This document shows, piece after piece, positions 35,446 through 49,272 of a DNA stretch of 64,000 bases. Positions within the stretch are counted from its first letter, which is position 1. Every line of letters begins with the position of its first letter. The stretch spans positions 132,536,335-132,600,334 of the forward strand of contig NC_080066.1 in assembly GCF_949987535.1 (NCBI RefSeq), given 5' to 3'. Made by a program: the position numbers and the translations under genes. This DNA comes from Balaenoptera acutorostrata. Taxonomy: Eukaryota; Chordata; Mammalia; Artiodactyla; Balaenopteridae. The notes under the pieces are model-generated. The model saw nothing but the letters and a program-made list of their open reading frames with translations. It had not been told where the DNA came from and did no database searches.

Positions 35446-36989
35446 TTTTTCTGATTTTAAGTCCAAAAAGTCACATTTTGACAATCCCATATTTTTAAAC
35501 ATAATAGCAATTAGTATTTGTACTATATTCTAGTAAAATTTTAAAGTTGTACCAACTTCCTGATGAAATTATACATTACACATTTCCCAGCTTTGACCTG
35601 AGAACTTTGTTGCAGCAATAAGGACTATTTTCGGAGATGTAACCAGTTGAATTATGTGGAAATATAAAACAAGGTCCAGTTAATTGCACGTATGTGTCTT
35701 AAGAAACTTGGCATATGGGTAGCTGCTCTATCATAGGGACTAGCAAGACTACAAAGAAATTTATTACATTGTATTATTGCTCACCACGGTTTTCCATATT
35801 AAACAAACTGATTTTGGTATGTACTTGTAATTATTTCACTTAAGGGTACTTCCTTTCTGCGTCAATCACTCCTATTAACTCATAAGATTCTCATGGGGGT
35901 TAAGTTACTCTCAGTGTCCCTTTATGAATGATTTCATAAAGAATAGATATGAAGGCAAGGGAATGTAAATGATTTATTTCTTGTGACTAAAACTTAGACC
36001 CCCATGCTTGTTTAAATTTAAGGAAATTAGGGGGGAATGCTGCCAATGTGATTATTCTTAAGTAGAAGTGGTTTTTTTGTTTTGGTTTTTTGGTTGTTGT
36101 TTTTTTTAATAGCCATAGGTAGGCATATTTAATCTGAGAAGGCTATTGAGAAGTAGGAAAGAAAAAGGAAATATCAGAGACCTTAGTGGGTATTTCCTCT
36201 CTCTCTCTTCTAAGAGTATTTAATCTTTTGGTTTTCTAAGCAAATCTTTTGCAGCTGCCTAGGCTCTGTTCATGCCAAGGACCCTCTGTTTATACTAACT
36301 ACACCCAAAGAATTCTTCTTACACGAGTTGTACTACTTAAGCTCTTTTGCAAGTCTCAGACTTTATCGCATACGTGGGGAAACAGAGCCATACTTTTCTG
36401 TCTCAACATTCCTTCTGGTCAAAGGAGAATGTACAGGATTTAATTCCTTAAGCATCAGTCTTAACCTAAGACTGCTTGTGACTTGCACGTATCAATGTAT
36501 GAGAAAATTCTCATAAGCCTTTGGCTAGATATACCTACCATTACCATGCAATGTGAATTTAGGGTGACAGCTCTAAGAAGGGACCAGGAACAACCGTTTA
36601 GTCCGTTTGGATTCAGGTGGTTTTCTAACCTAAACTTAAAATCAGCAAGAACCAGTCTAAGAAACAGAATAACACAACTAGACCCAGTTCTCCTGGAGAA
36701 GACTGGTTCTGGATATTCATTCATAAGTTCACAACTTTTTTAATTCCATGAAAAATACACTTATCTTGGACCTATTTTTTAAAGTCCTTAAAGATTAAAG
36801 AAATTATATACCATCTTTTTATCACTGAACCCCAAATTATACAATAATTGAGCTAATTCTCAACTTTTAACATTTTTCCTGAAAGCTCAAAGGCTGTGAA
36901 TAAAAGGAAGTTCCTTCTGTCCAGCTGTGTCTGTTCAACCCCCAAACTTAATATTATGTAAACATTTGGATCATAAACGCCATTCACTT

Positions 36990-37125
36990 ACATTGTCTCC
37001 GTTGATGCCCGTTCAACTGTTTTAGAAATGAGACAGTCAAAGCTAAGAAGGGTCAAGGGACACGTCCAAGATCATGTAGCTGATGTGGCTGAAGGTGGAC
37101 TCAATCAAGACCCTTCAATTCCTCC
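36990..37125 (-). mobile_element. MIR SINE fragment
   Basis: Reverse MIR: tgttttagaaatgagacagt and gggacacgtccaagatcatg with tagctgatgtggctgaaggt. Confidence 0.55.
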
Positions 37126-37369
37126 ATATGTTTACTGTACCACAATTGCTCTTTCCCAGGTTATCCAGATCATAAAAATGAAAATATAGCCAATCATTCT
37201 GATGTTTGCTATCACCCAGATACCAGTGAATGATAGCTTTTTTTTTTTCCATTATATAGATAAAACTTCATCTATGTCCAACCTTGCTTGGCAAACATTA
37301 TTCTCTCCAGCCTCTTATTTATTTCCCCTTTCCTCCCTAAAAGTTCATCAGGATTCATAGACTCAGGTC

Positions 37370-37545
37370 CAGCCTTAGTCTAGCCACCCCTCACTCACCT
37401 GTGAGCTGTGTGACCTTCACCAAATTCCTTGAGCACTCTGAGCGTCTGTTTCCTCATTTTGTGAAATAAGGAAGACAACAGCAGTCTCCTCAAAATAGCT
37501 GTAGGAAAAATTAGGTGAGAAAAGCCTTTAGGGCAGTGTCTGGCC
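37370..37545 (+). mobile_element. MIR SINE
   Basis: Forward MIR: cacctgtgagctgtgtgacc, tctgtttcctcattttgtga and cctttagggcagtgtctggc. Confidence 0.7.
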
Positions 37546-37919
37546 AGGGTAAGTACTCTGCCTCAATGTCCCAAGAAGGCCCCCTCCAAGAATAAATGTA
37601 GGGGTATATGAAGAGTAGAGAGACTGGGGACCTTGTCACTAAATCGTGGGTGATACAAGTTTGCTCCAGGCTCCAAAATGTGTTTGATGACAATATAACA
37701 CACAAAGTAAGCAGTGGTGTGCTGGAGGCGGCTGATACCAGCAAGAGTCTATTTTATGTATTTCTTCCCAACTCCATGTTTGGTGAGGTCAAGTAGGTAG
37801 CTTGAAATCAGCCATGGTTGGGGGTATTTACACTCCAGGAAACTGGCAAGCACTATAAAGCAGACCTCCCCTCCCCTCCCAGAGAGCCGGCTGTTGGACA
37901 TTCGCCAGCATACCACAGA

Positions 37920-38165
37920 TAGAGACCAGGCTTTTAAGTCAAACAAATTGACTTTGTAGCCAAACCTAAACTCTGAAGTTTACTAGTTCACCCTGGTATT
38001 TAGTAGACTCAAGCCATCTGAGTCTCTGCTTCCTCACCTTTGAGATGGGCATAAAAGTACTAAGTTTGGAGACTGTTGAAAAAATTAAATGAGATAAAGT
38101 ATGTGAAACACATAGAACAGGACCTAAGACCTAGCAAACAATATACATCAAAAAATAGATAAGAG
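37920..38165 (+). mobile_element. MIR SINE
   Basis: Forward MIR: agtctctgcttcctcacctt, tgagatgggcataaaagtac and aaattaaatgagataaagta then tgaaacacatagaacaggac. Confidence 0.7.
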
Positions 38166-40289
38166 TGGTTGTTATTATTGTTGTAAAGAGTCTGTCAGCC
38201 TAGGTTAGGAAAGGCTTTGTTTTATGGAAAAAAATTTCTATTCAAGTTCTTTTGTTGTCTCCGTTTGAGAAAATATTTAAACAAATTTGAACATCTAAAC
38301 AAAGGCAGTTTTAAAGCCAAAAATCTAAGTGCTCTGAGTCTCCTCTGAGCATTTTTCAACAATGTTGGGCCCCAAGCCAGAACATGTTACAATCTTTTCA
38401 ACCCACCCCAGGCTGCTGCAACAGCAGGCCTCCCCCAGAGAAAAGGATCTGATGCAACACCAGCAAGACAATCTTCCTCCTTAGACAATCTTAAGTCTTT
38501 CATCCTTTTTGGTTTAAAAAAAAAAAAAGCTAAAAACTTGAGATGCAACAGGCTTCCAAATATTCAAATGCAGAGAGTCCAGAGAAAGGAATATTCAAAA
38601 TATAAAAATCTATGGTCCAGAGGCATGTGGATGAAGGGCCTGGGCCTGAGGTCCCCCTTGCCATACTGCAGGAAGGGCCCAGATGCCCACAGGGTTGGTG
38701 TTCCTGGCCACTTCCAAGCCTTTCTTCCAGGTCCCTCATCATGAAGGGAGTAGCTGGTCCCCCTCCTACTGATGCCATTGGTGGAGGCCTGTTGCAGTGG
38801 CTCAGGGCAGTCCAGTTTTGGGCAGTTGGGCGATGGGCCATTCATCTTTCACTCTGTTGCCAGGGCATGCAGGGGTGGGGCAGGAAAAGGAGGACAGACG
38901 TGACTTTAGGACACTGGTGGAGCCCTGGAAGCCACACCCCGTGAGCTCATGAAGTAAGGATGTGGAAAGGATGGTCCCTTGCAGGTCAGTGTTCTGCGAA
39001 GTCTCTCACTTCCTCTCTATCCCCACCATCTGTCTCCTGCTTCTGCTGGAGGGACCGTCAGGAGCACATAATGCATCTGATGTCCCCTCTAGCAGGGTAA
39101 AATCAAGATTTTCTGTGGACAGCTGCCTCTTTATTCCTATATAGAATTTCCCCGGCACAACAGTACCACGAGCTGTACCACCACTGTCCCACTACCATGG
39201 AAGATGAAAGACAAAGAGAACCTTAAAATTGCACTTTGTTCCACGGACAGGACTCCAAGGGGTGAAATCCTTTTTCTACGGTTGCATAGCTTGTTAACTG
39301 ACTGTGTCTGGAGCTCAGATTTTTTTTACTTCCTTCCGAGTGCAATTTTCCCAGTCTGCAACTTTTCGAGTCCAAGACCTTAAACTTCGAGTCTCCTCCT
39401 CTGAACTGACTGTTGGAATTCTGCTTCTTCAAGCTCACCTTGAACCAGATTCCCACATGGCGATACCCCTCTCCTTCCATTTTTTAGGAACACTGACCTC
39501 CGTCTGGATTCACTTCGTCCCGTGCAGAGGCTGGACCCCAGGGTCCGACTCTGTAGGCCTCCCAGCATCATCAGCCTTCTCTGGATCTCTCCAGCCCTTG
39601 ACTTTTCCATTCACAGTCTCAGGTTGCCGGGCCTGGCTGTGCTCATACAACCTTAGCTGGGTCCTAATTGCTACTCAGAACCCTTTCTTTGGTTGCTTAT
39701 TCCAACATTCACCACTGAGACTGACCTAGGCTTTTCCCATTGCCCAGTCCTCCTGCCTCCCCACGACCCCCTCTCTGAAAAGCCTAGAGAAGTGAATCAC
39801 AGCATACTAAGAATGAGTAGATCCATTAAAGGTTATGTCCTTCAATGCTCTCATTCTACAGAGAAGGAATCGAGATCACAGATGCTCAGAAATGGAGTAC
39901 CTCAAGTCCCCTGGCCTACAGCTTCCCTTCAGGTAGGTAAAGTCCAATACCATGAGGCGTTAGAGATTCAGATTTGCTCATAGCCCCAGCCTGGCAGATT
40001 TTAGAGACACGCCTGTTCCTCTTGACTCCCTGCCTTCAACTTGCCCTCTGACCATACCTCCTCTGCACAACTTTAAAATATCTCCATCACTTTCTCTCCT
40101 CCTTTCATTCAGCAAGTGTCCATTGAGCATATACTCTACAGTCAGCATAAAGGAGGTGCAAGAGCTAAAAAGATAAAGAGGACACACCCCATCTTCCTAA
40201 ATCTACATCTCCTTCCTAGAAGAACCCAGACTTTAGCCTATCCTGTTTTAAATAAGGAATTTTTCTCATCTTCCCAAATTACAATTTTT

Positions 40290-40621
40290 TTTTTTTTTAA
40301 GGATTTTCTTTTTAATTAATTAATTTATTTATTTTTGTCTGTATTGGGTCTTCGGTTCGTGCGAGGGCTTTCTCCAGTTGCGGCAAGCGGGGGCCACTCT
40401 TCATCGCGGTGCGGGGACCGCTCTTCATCGCGGTGCGCGGGCCTTTCTCCATCGCGGCCCCTCCCGTTGCGGGGCACAGGCTCCAGACGCGCAGGCTCAG
40501 CAATTGTGGCTCACGGGCCCAGCTGCTCCGTGGCATGTGGGATCTTCCCAGACCAGGGCTCGAACCCGTGTCCCCTGCATTAGCAGGCAGATTCTCAACC
40601 ACTGCGCCACCAGGGAAGCCC
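40290..40621 (-). mobile_element. CHR-type SINE with internal tandem duplication
   Basis: The reverse copy has target duplication tacaattttt (40280-40289, 40622-40631). A block of about 24 bases, ccactcttcatcgcggtgcg followed by ccgctcttcatcgcggtgcg, occurs twice near 40393-40438, where other copies have it once. Confidence 0.93.
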
Positions 40622-42934
40622 TACAATTTTTATTTATTAAATGTGTTAGATATATTTATTAAATGTCTCCTCTAAACTCTGTATCTCTTTTCTCCATTAT
40701 TAATTATGAGACTGGGTTTCTTAACCCCATGTTTTATACAAGGAGTAGGTAGATTTTAGGTCTAGCTACTCTACTGGCTTAACCTGAGTTCCCCAGAAAG
40801 CAGAGCCCAAAGCTGCTTTCTATGTCCCTACTTTATTAGGGATGCATGCTCAGGAAGCAGGCACGAGAGACAAGGAGAGAGAGGCAGGAAGAAGAAGAGC
40901 CAATGGAAGGAAACTTTATAGAGTTTTGTGCCATTAAATTCAACTGATGCTTTGATACTCTCAGGACTGTCCTTATTTAAAAAGCCAAGAAATAAGCTGT
41001 GTGTGGGGTAGGGATAAAGGAGGACGAATTTATCCACCAGTTCCCTTCTTCTAGGTCAAAAGTTTGCCCCGTGGAGCATTACTTCCTTCTACACTTTCAG
41101 GTCTGCATGTGTGAGTACCAAACAGGGCCTGTCCCACAGCTCAGCATCAGTAGGGAAGCTAAGGGGCTGGAGACAAGAGGGGTACAACATATAGAGAAGG
41201 GGGAGCGCTGGCAGGGGGCACCTGCATGAAGTTTGCCTGAGCCCACAGCAGTGCTGGCCCCCACAGGGGGGCTTGAACAAGACCAGGTAAGGCCTGATGC
41301 AGGTGTCTGATATGACGGCTATTGACATTGATCCTGCTCTCTGTTTCCTTATAAAGACAGGAATGACAAAAGTTGTTAGCAGTTGCTTTTGACTGTTCTT
41401 TAGCCCATGGTTCTATGGCCATGAGCCTGAAAGGGCTAGGTTGAATGAGCTCAGTACGGAGCCTCCAGGTAATCATACGCACACAAAACTCATACCTTAA
41501 TAGATCCTGAGGGTCAGGGTTGATAAGACTCGTCTTCTAATTGATCAGATAAACATTGTAGCACTGCAAAAGAGAGATGTTCTATGTCTCCTTCTTTTGA
41601 ACTTTAATTCTAATGATTAAATGCCTGCTATTAAGAATTAAAACACATATTCTCTATACAAAGGATATGGCTTTACTGCAATGTACTAGGAGTGGTCTTT
41701 ATAGACTATTAGTCTTGCTAATAGATTTTTGCCAGAAATAATGGCTTAAGAATGAATCTTAATAAAAATGATCAACTTTGGTGTATGTTTCCAATTTTAA
41801 TCAGATTCTACCCATAATTCTGAATGACAGATGTAGTTGTTCCCCCTTCTTCCTTGTTAGCAGAACCCTGATTTTGTTTTAATAGCCATCTCTCCCCCAG
41901 CAGACCCTGGATTCTTGATGATGTCTTTTAGTCACTAAACTAACCAACTCTGGAGCTGCTCAACCTGTGGGTTTGTTAAATGGGATAATAACTTTATTAT
42001 TTGGGCCAGTTGAGTCAGGGTCTCTGCTACTCGCAGTTGAAAGTATCCTGATGCAGTAAGTCAAATTAAGTGGTTTAGCTGGGAATTCCATGTACAATTA
42101 ATTTATACTGGAGAGCAAACCAGAAAGGTACATGCTTAGAATCAGAAGTTGTATAAGAATTTTATTTAAATTTTTCTATGACTTTGGTGGGAAATGAATA
42201 TTATCTTCTTTTAAAATTTTCTAATCTAAAATGATTTGTTCCATGCCACAGATATTCAGAGTCCTGAGTCTTTCTTGTTCATCTATAAGTCAGAGTAACT
42301 CCAAACTTATTTCCTGGGGATGATTTTGGTTCTGCTGTGGTTCTGTCCAGACAACTCTCCTGGTCAGTCTCCCTAATTTCAATAAGAAGATCATAATTTT
42401 ACCCTTGCCTCTACTGATTGCCAAGGTATTTGGATTTGGTTTTAAAGAACAACCCAGAATATCGCAACTCCAAGTTTTTGCTAAATATTGTAAGTTTCAA
42501 CTCTCTGTGGTCCAGGACTTATCCAAAGCTCAGCTACAAGAATGGAGCTTGCCAAAAGACACATAATCCGTCATTCTACTAGAGATTAGAAACTCTGCCC
42601 TTGGCTCAAACAGACGGTCCAGCAACCATGGCTGTACTGTTATGCCTCTTTCCCTCTCCCAAGTCACCCATCAGCCATAAAGTTACTTTTTGTAGTTATA
42701 TTTTCAATCGAAGAATGTTAAAGAAACAGCCATCTAAATTCTGTATTAAACATAACCCTGCTGAAGCAATGGCCCAGAATCTGACTGGAGTCCTGGTCAC
42801 AGAAACATAGTTTGGCAACCAAAAAGTAACTTTGAAATAATGAAAACTCTCTCATTAACATTTGTTTCTTTAATAGAGCAAAGGCAAGACAAAATTCACA
42901 GGATATTTCTTAAAATCTCATCTGTAAATTCACT

Positions 42935-43065
42935 ATCTTGATTGTGGTGATAATTTCATGGGTGTCTACATATATCAAAACATCAAATAGTACACTTTAA
43001 ATATGTGCAGTTTATTGTATGTCAACTCTACCTCAATAAAGTTGTAAAAAGTAATAAATAAAGCT
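42935..43065 (+). mobile_element. L1 3' UTR end fragment
   Basis: The text cttgattgtggtgataattt, then tttaaatatgtgcagtttat and cctcaataaagttgtaaaaa, is the terminal stretch of L1MA/L1M-type elements, with a polyadenylation signal and short A tail. Confidence 0.75.
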
Positions 43066-44794
43066 TCCAGAAAAAAACGCCACCTATGTTTGACAATCAT
43101 GTCTACAGTTCCTATAGAGTCTCTCAACTCCCAAATCCATAGAAAACTCCTGACTTGTCCTGACCAGCCTACCCCTAGCCCTTCACCATCCTACTCCCTT
43201 CCCTATCAATTCTCATTATGAAACCTCAGAAGAACTGGTCTCCCAAAGACAGGACCCTGCTTACAAAACAGGGAAGGAGGAAAAACTAATCAGCCAAAGC
43301 CCTAATTTTCTATGGGGTGGGATGGAGGTATAGGAAGGAGAGGCTAGGAATACTCATTTTTTGCAGTCCTCACAAAGCAATGTCCTATAATCATATGTGC
43401 CACTGGGACAAACCTAACCATGCAGAGTGTGGATATGGCTATACCACTTCTTGGAGTTGTCTTAAGAAAGGCATTCATCTGTATTGACCTGGAAACCAAC
43501 AAGTTGCCATTTCTTGAGCCTTCTTGTTTTGTTACTGATGAGGCTACCTCTATTTAATGAACACACACCAGTACATTATCCCTTAGTTTGCAACTCTTAG
43601 TGGATCAAGTCTTAACTTTGGCCCCTGTTCCAATGTTTCAAGGCCACCTGTGCTGTTGGTCTAACTGTCAGAGAGAAAGTGTGCTCTCAGCTCAGATCTG
43701 CAGTGATGTCAGTCTAGCCCAGGGCAGGAGTGCAGCGCTTTAGGTCCACCATCCCACCTGGCAGCCTCCCCATATCTCCATAATGAAACAAGGATCCACA
43801 TCCTGCAGTCTCAGAGTAGTGCCAGCATCCATGGAAGAAATGCCAACAACCAGCTGTGATTCCAAAATGAAACAATCCCTGATTAATGTTTCTCAAGCCT
43901 TTTGAAGGAGATATATAATCAACAGGAACGTTTCTTAAAACCATTTTGTTCTCCTTGTGCGTCTTTCATGCCTCATGGCTCCTCCAAGCCGACCTCTCCT
44001 CCAGAACCTCCTTAAAGAATCCCTCTCCCAACCTTAGTTCACATATACGCCTTGGCTTCCCATCCCTCTCCCTTTCCTCTCAATTAGTCATCCACAAAAT
44101 CCAGAAAAAAAAAAAAAGTCTGCAAAGGCAGAACTGTCTTTACATGGTGGATGAGGAAAAGAAACTGAACGAACAAAGCCAAAATACTCCCTAAAGCAGG
44201 GCAGAGGGACAGGCCGGCAGCATTCATATATTAATGCATTTGCTCCATCACAAATCCCTGTAGGGATCAGGCAGGAGACTACATCATCTGTTACATCTCT
44301 GTGTCCTCTTTCTGTGAACAAGAGGAAAACATTCACAGGTCAGTGTCATGAAAAGCTGCGCTCCTACTAAACAGTACATTCATTTTCATGGATACTGGGA
44401 ATCTTCTACTGGTAGTGCTTCTGTCCCTGCACAGGTTATTAAGAAGTCTAGAGCCAAATTTACATTATAAACCTAGTAACGTGCAGGGTAGTGTCTACAG
44501 TATGTAAACTTATGTGCTAATATCACATCTGGGTTTGATAGTTCCTATGCTTGTTTCTCTCATCTGCCAGTTCCCTCATCTATTTATATTCTATGTAATT
44601 TTACAAACGGTTTCAGATCCACTGTGGCATGAAGTGGATACAGAATGAATGAATGAATAAGAAAGCACAGATCTTTCCTTCTATTGCTTCCTTTACAAGG
44701 TTACAGTTGCCTTTTCCCTTGCCTGGTTTTATTTTTTTCAATTTGAAAATCTGCTATTTTTATTTATGTATTTAAATTTATTTTTTTCCACTTA

Positions 44795-44985
44795 GGAAAT
44801 TCTAAGGTTTTTATTCTTCCAGGTTTATTGAGGTATAATTGACACACAGCACTGTATAAGTTGAAAGTATACAGCATAACGATTTGATTTACATACATCA
44901 TGAAGCAATTATCACAATACGTTTAGCGAGCATCCGTCACCTCATATAGATACAAAATTAAAGAAATAGAAAAAAAAAATTCCTT
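44795..44985 (-). mobile_element. L1 3' UTR fragment, antisense
   Basis: The text ttattgaggtataattgaca, cagcactgtataagttgaaa and aagcaattatcacaatacgt is a widespread L1 3' UTR segment in reverse. Confidence 0.7.
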
Positions 44986-45194
44986 GCCTTTTAAATCGCA
45001 GCTACACCATACTACAAATGCATTTCTGTCCCGGGTTCCCTTGTCTCTCCCAGTGACCCAAGATCAAAAGCTAGACATCATCTTCACCTGCTCTTGTGCC
45101 TCCCCTCACAGACAGTCACTAAGTTCTGCCAGTTCTCACTGCATTTGCCGCTGCACGTCTGTTCCTTCCTTTCCAGTCTCAGTGACAGATTCTT

Positions 45195-45484
45195 TTTTTT
45201 TTTCTTTTCTCTTCAAGTACACTTTATTTTTTTATTTTTTTTTAACATCTTTATTGGAGTACAATTGCTTTACAATGGTGTGTTAGTTTCTGCTTTATAA
45301 CAAAGTGAATCAGCTATACATATACATATGTTCCCATATCTCTTCCCTCTTGCGTCTCCCTCCCTCCCACCCTCCCTATCCCACCCCTCTAGGTGGTCAC
45401 AAAGCACCAAGCTGATCTCCCTGTGCTATGTGGTTGCTTCCCACTAGCTATCTATTTTACGTTTGGTAGTGTATATATGTCAAT
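45195..45484 (-). mobile_element. Young L1 3' tail, antisense
   Basis: Poly-T and then aacatctttattggagtaca, ttacaatggtgtgttagttt, a pyrimidine-rich stretch and ccaagctgatctccctgtgc form the 3' terminus of a cetartiodactyl L1. A duplicated gacagattctt lies at 45184-45194 and 45485-45495. The copy at 50.2 kb is its inverted relative. Confidence 0.85.
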
Positions 45485-47898
45485 GACAGATTCTTGTTTG
45501 GGCCCTCATCACCTCATGACTGGACTACCGCGATATGTTCATAACATATGTCCGCCGCAGACCCTCTCCACTCCATATCATCCTACAAATGCTGCATCAT
45601 TATTCCTATCACACCCCCTGATACAGATACACTCCTTTTCTTACCTTTCTTAAATTTAAACCCCAAAATCAAATTTTACTAAAAAACTGTTAATATTCTT
45701 TTACATCTAAATTATCTTTGAGGTTTTCCAGATAGTCCCTGGGTAACCAAAAAGATCTATCCCTTCACCTTATGAGAGGAGCAATACTAAAATAATAAGG
45801 CATGGCTCATGCTCTTCATATTGTAATTAGCTCTGTCAACTCTACAAGTGACTGGAACCACTGTGTCAGTGCCCACTTTCTGAATCCTGATGCCAAATGA
45901 ACCTCTTCCTTTCTTAAGCGAAAACTAGACGAACCCCCTACTTTGAACCTTTCAACCTATGCCAACCTCTTCTCACGCATTGTGCGTTCAGGACAAGGTT
46001 ACATTTTAAGGGTACTTATTCAAAACTAGGAGTTTATCATAAGCCCATTGCTTATGTTTTTCTCAACCTCTCATCTAAGGCTTATCCACCTTGTTTATCT
46101 GCTAGAGGCAGCCAAACAATAAGCAACACTTTAGGCCATTTGATTATCACCTATAAAATTCTTGTGTTGTCTGCTTCCTACACGCGGTTAAATGCTGCTC
46201 TGATCTAAACCCAGTAACCCTACCTTTCCTTCCTAATATAAGCAAATCTGGTCTAAGCATACCCTGTTCTGATTGGCTCATGTTTGACCCTGATGACAAC
46301 CCTAACATGATATTATTTGGTGATCACTACATCTTAAGAATAACCAATGCATATTTAGTGCTGTATGAATAATAGATTCTAAATATTTGGTTACCCGTAG
46401 CTTATTCTCCCCAGAGAGCTCTGACATGAGTATGCCACAATTAAGACAGTGTGAAGTTTACATTGTTCATGATTTTGACATATTATTTTTTTAAAAGGGC
46501 TTTTCTAACTTCTTTGGACACTCCAATAAAAAATTTAAAAAATAAATTAAATTTAAAAACTAAATTATCTACTTATTGTAAACAATCTAACATCTAAAGG
46601 AAATCTCAGTAACTCAGACTGAAGCTCATTCTAAAAGAAAACACACCTGCCTACTATTCTACAAAACAAATAGCCCTTATTGGTGTTACTACCATTAAAA
46701 GACAGTTGTTCAATCTGATTTCTGAATAAAATGGACTTACTCAAATTTAACAATTTATTCCACTAGAAAAAAAAGATACTATTTCAAAAATTTCTCACAT
46801 CCTTTCATGCCTTTCCAAGCTACCTCTCCAGGCCTTTTTACTTATGCACCAGAAAACCCAACCAAACAAACAAAAAAACCCAAGTGGGAGTGGAGGGTCA
46901 AATTGGCTCAGACTTTACAAAATTATGGGTGGGAAAAAATTTACCTGAGAGGCTCAACAGGTGATCAAATTTTGCCCTATCTATAACTATCATAATCCAG
47001 GGAGAACTGGATGATTTTTTTAAATGTCACTTTACAGTTAAAATATTTAAAGAAATATTTAAAGAAGCATGTCACTGACACGTCATTCTGGAAACATAAA
47101 ATGAGTTATTTTGTAATCAAAACTATCCCAATTTTCCATTTCAGTGTTATCTGTCAAAATGCCTATAAATTCTCACTGTATAAAATTGTTCCATAAAGCC
47201 CTGTGAGACTCAACTTGACCCTCCCTCTGACAGATTCCATTTGGAACATTCTGGCCTTGTCAGACATGATCAGGTTGATATGTAGTCATAGGTCTAACAG
47301 ATGTGAGCTGCAATTCTAAAAGGTACTTGGCTGAATTCACCACCACATGTTACAGATTTAGGAGACCAAATATACTCCAACAGACTACAATGAAAGCCAG
47401 CCTTCAAACTACACAGAATAGGGCCATTTCAGGTGTTCTTAACCACAAATAGTGTTCTTAAGTTCCAACACATACATCACAGACATGTTTGCCCATAAAC
47501 ATACTTAGGATCTCCATCTGAATCTTCCAATCTAGACTACTGTATATCTGACCCTAGGCTCACTAAAAGGCCTCCAGAAGCAGACAATTTCTGCAAGTTA
47601 TCAGCTTCCTTCCCAACCCTCGATGGATGAAAAAGGTGACATCAAGTATAGACAGTTTCCTTTTAATACATTTGGATGAACATTTATGGTTGGGTCAAAG
47701 GCCTTATCATTGAACTTGAAATTTATTGTTTGTCTCTTTCTTCTTTACTTCTATTCTTTTGTGTTAATCTCTTTTGCCCTCTTAACTTCTTCCTTTCCCA
47801 TGAATGTCTCCGAACTAAATTTGCCTTTCTCAAAGAATTGGAGTGACCATCAAACTTTCTAAATATTACTTTTGATATACAGCCTCAAAACTCACTAA

Positions 47899-47986
47899 AA
47901 TATATATATATTTTATATATATATATATTATATATATTTTATATATATATATTATATATATTTTATATATATATATTATATATGTA
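47899..47986. repeat. AT-rich higher-order repeat
   Basis: TA runs are organised in three 24-26-base units, each starting tttta and containing tatta, at about 47911, 47937 and 47961. It lies immediately upstream of the truncated SINE. Confidence 0.85.
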
Positions 47987-48010
47987 AACTCTGACACATC
48001 TATATTCTTT

Positions 48011-48180
48011 TTTTTTTTATTTCTTTCTTTATTTTTGGCTGTGTTGGGTCTTTGTTTCTGTGCGAGGGCTTTCTCTAGTTGCAGCAAGCGGGGACCACTC
48101 TTCATCGCAGTGTGCGGGCCTCTCACTATCGCGGCCTCTCTTGTTGTGGAGCACAGGCTCCAGACGCGCAGCCTCAGTGA
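48011..48180 (-). mobile_element. CHR-type SINE, 5'-truncated
   Basis: Only the 3' 170 bases of the element are present, yet a perfect 15-base duplication acatctatattcttt (47996-48010, 48181-48195) flanks it. The tRNA-like promoter half is missing, so this copy was truncated at insertion and is dead on arrival. Confidence 0.92.
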
Positions 48181-48714
48181 ACATCTATATTCTTTAATGG
48201 GATTCTAGGTCCTTACCAATTAGCTGCTGTTACTGATATTTCTTAGAAACTCAAAGGGATCCAAGGACATCAGAAAACAAGGAGACACGTGACTAATTAT
48301 GCAAACTGGTCCAATTATTTTCCCAAAATGCTATGCAGAATCATTGCATGATTTTTTTAAACTCTCCCAGGGATTTTGTCTTCCACAATTAGACCAATTA
48401 AGATCAAACTGTTATTAGTACCTATTTCCATTAAACAGAACACAATGGCTATTCTTGAGTCTATTCCTCTTGACTAATGAAACAGCCTTTTTGTCCTTAC
48501 CATACCAAAATGTGATCTATTCTTTGGACAATCTAGTCTTTCCAAGTATTCAAAGCCATCCTTTCATTTGCTCATATTTTATCAAGAGTTTTATATGACA
48601 ACTTACCAAAAATTGTCCAATATAGTGGATTTCATTGGTTTACACAGGATTCCTGAACTATAATAAAAGCTCCATAATTTATCTTGACAATGGACCTATT
48701 ATCAAGTAAAAAAA

Positions 48715-48865
48715 TGCAAACTTGAGTTGCTCAAGAAGCTAGAATAAATTTGTTGCCTAAAATAGTTCTAAAAAATAAAATTGCCCTAGACTATTTCCTG
48801 GCCATCCAAGATGAAGTCTGATAATACTTAATGTATTTTATTGTGCTTGGGTAAATACATCAAAA
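48715..48865 (+). mobile_element. Decayed endogenous retrovirus, env transmembrane-like relic
   Basis: Translating this stretch by eye gives a broken match to the segment around the conserved transmembrane-subunit heptad and immunosuppressive-type region of gammaretrovirus-like (ERV1) env genes. The frame has several in-frame stops and lacks the expected cysteines, so it is non-functional. Surrounding DNA from about 45.66 to 49.0 kb lacks other recognisable repeats and could be further decayed provirus, but I could not identify gag, pol or LTRs. Confidence 0.45.
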
Positions 48866-49124
48866 AGGACAAAACAGTGAATCAATAAAGGAGATAAAAG
48901 TCACTTGGTTAATTAAAACTGATCAAACCAATCCTTTGAGACTTATTCTCCTGATTGGATCTAGACTGACTAAAAATTGAATACAAAATCAGTTCTAATT
49001 TTTTAAAATATTTGTTATTATTCTCATACATGTTTGTCTTTCTCTGCCCTTTACTGATGACACTGCATCAAAAAGTGACTAAAGCCCTCATGGTAAACTG
49101 CTTCTTTAGGAGTTTGTTTTTACA

Positions 49125-49272
49125 AAATTGTGTGCTTGTTTATTGTCTCTCTCTCCCCCACTAGAAACATAAGTTTCATGAGAAGAGGACTATCCCCTAA
49201 GTTCCTAGATTTAATAGTGCCTGGCATGTAATAGATGCGCAACAAGAATTTGTTGAGCAAAGAGGTTTCCCT
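49125..49272 (+). mobile_element. L2 LINE tail fragment
   Basis: The text cactagaaacataagtttca, atagtgcctggcatgtaata and gaatttgttgagcaaag follows the end of L2. Confidence 0.6.
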
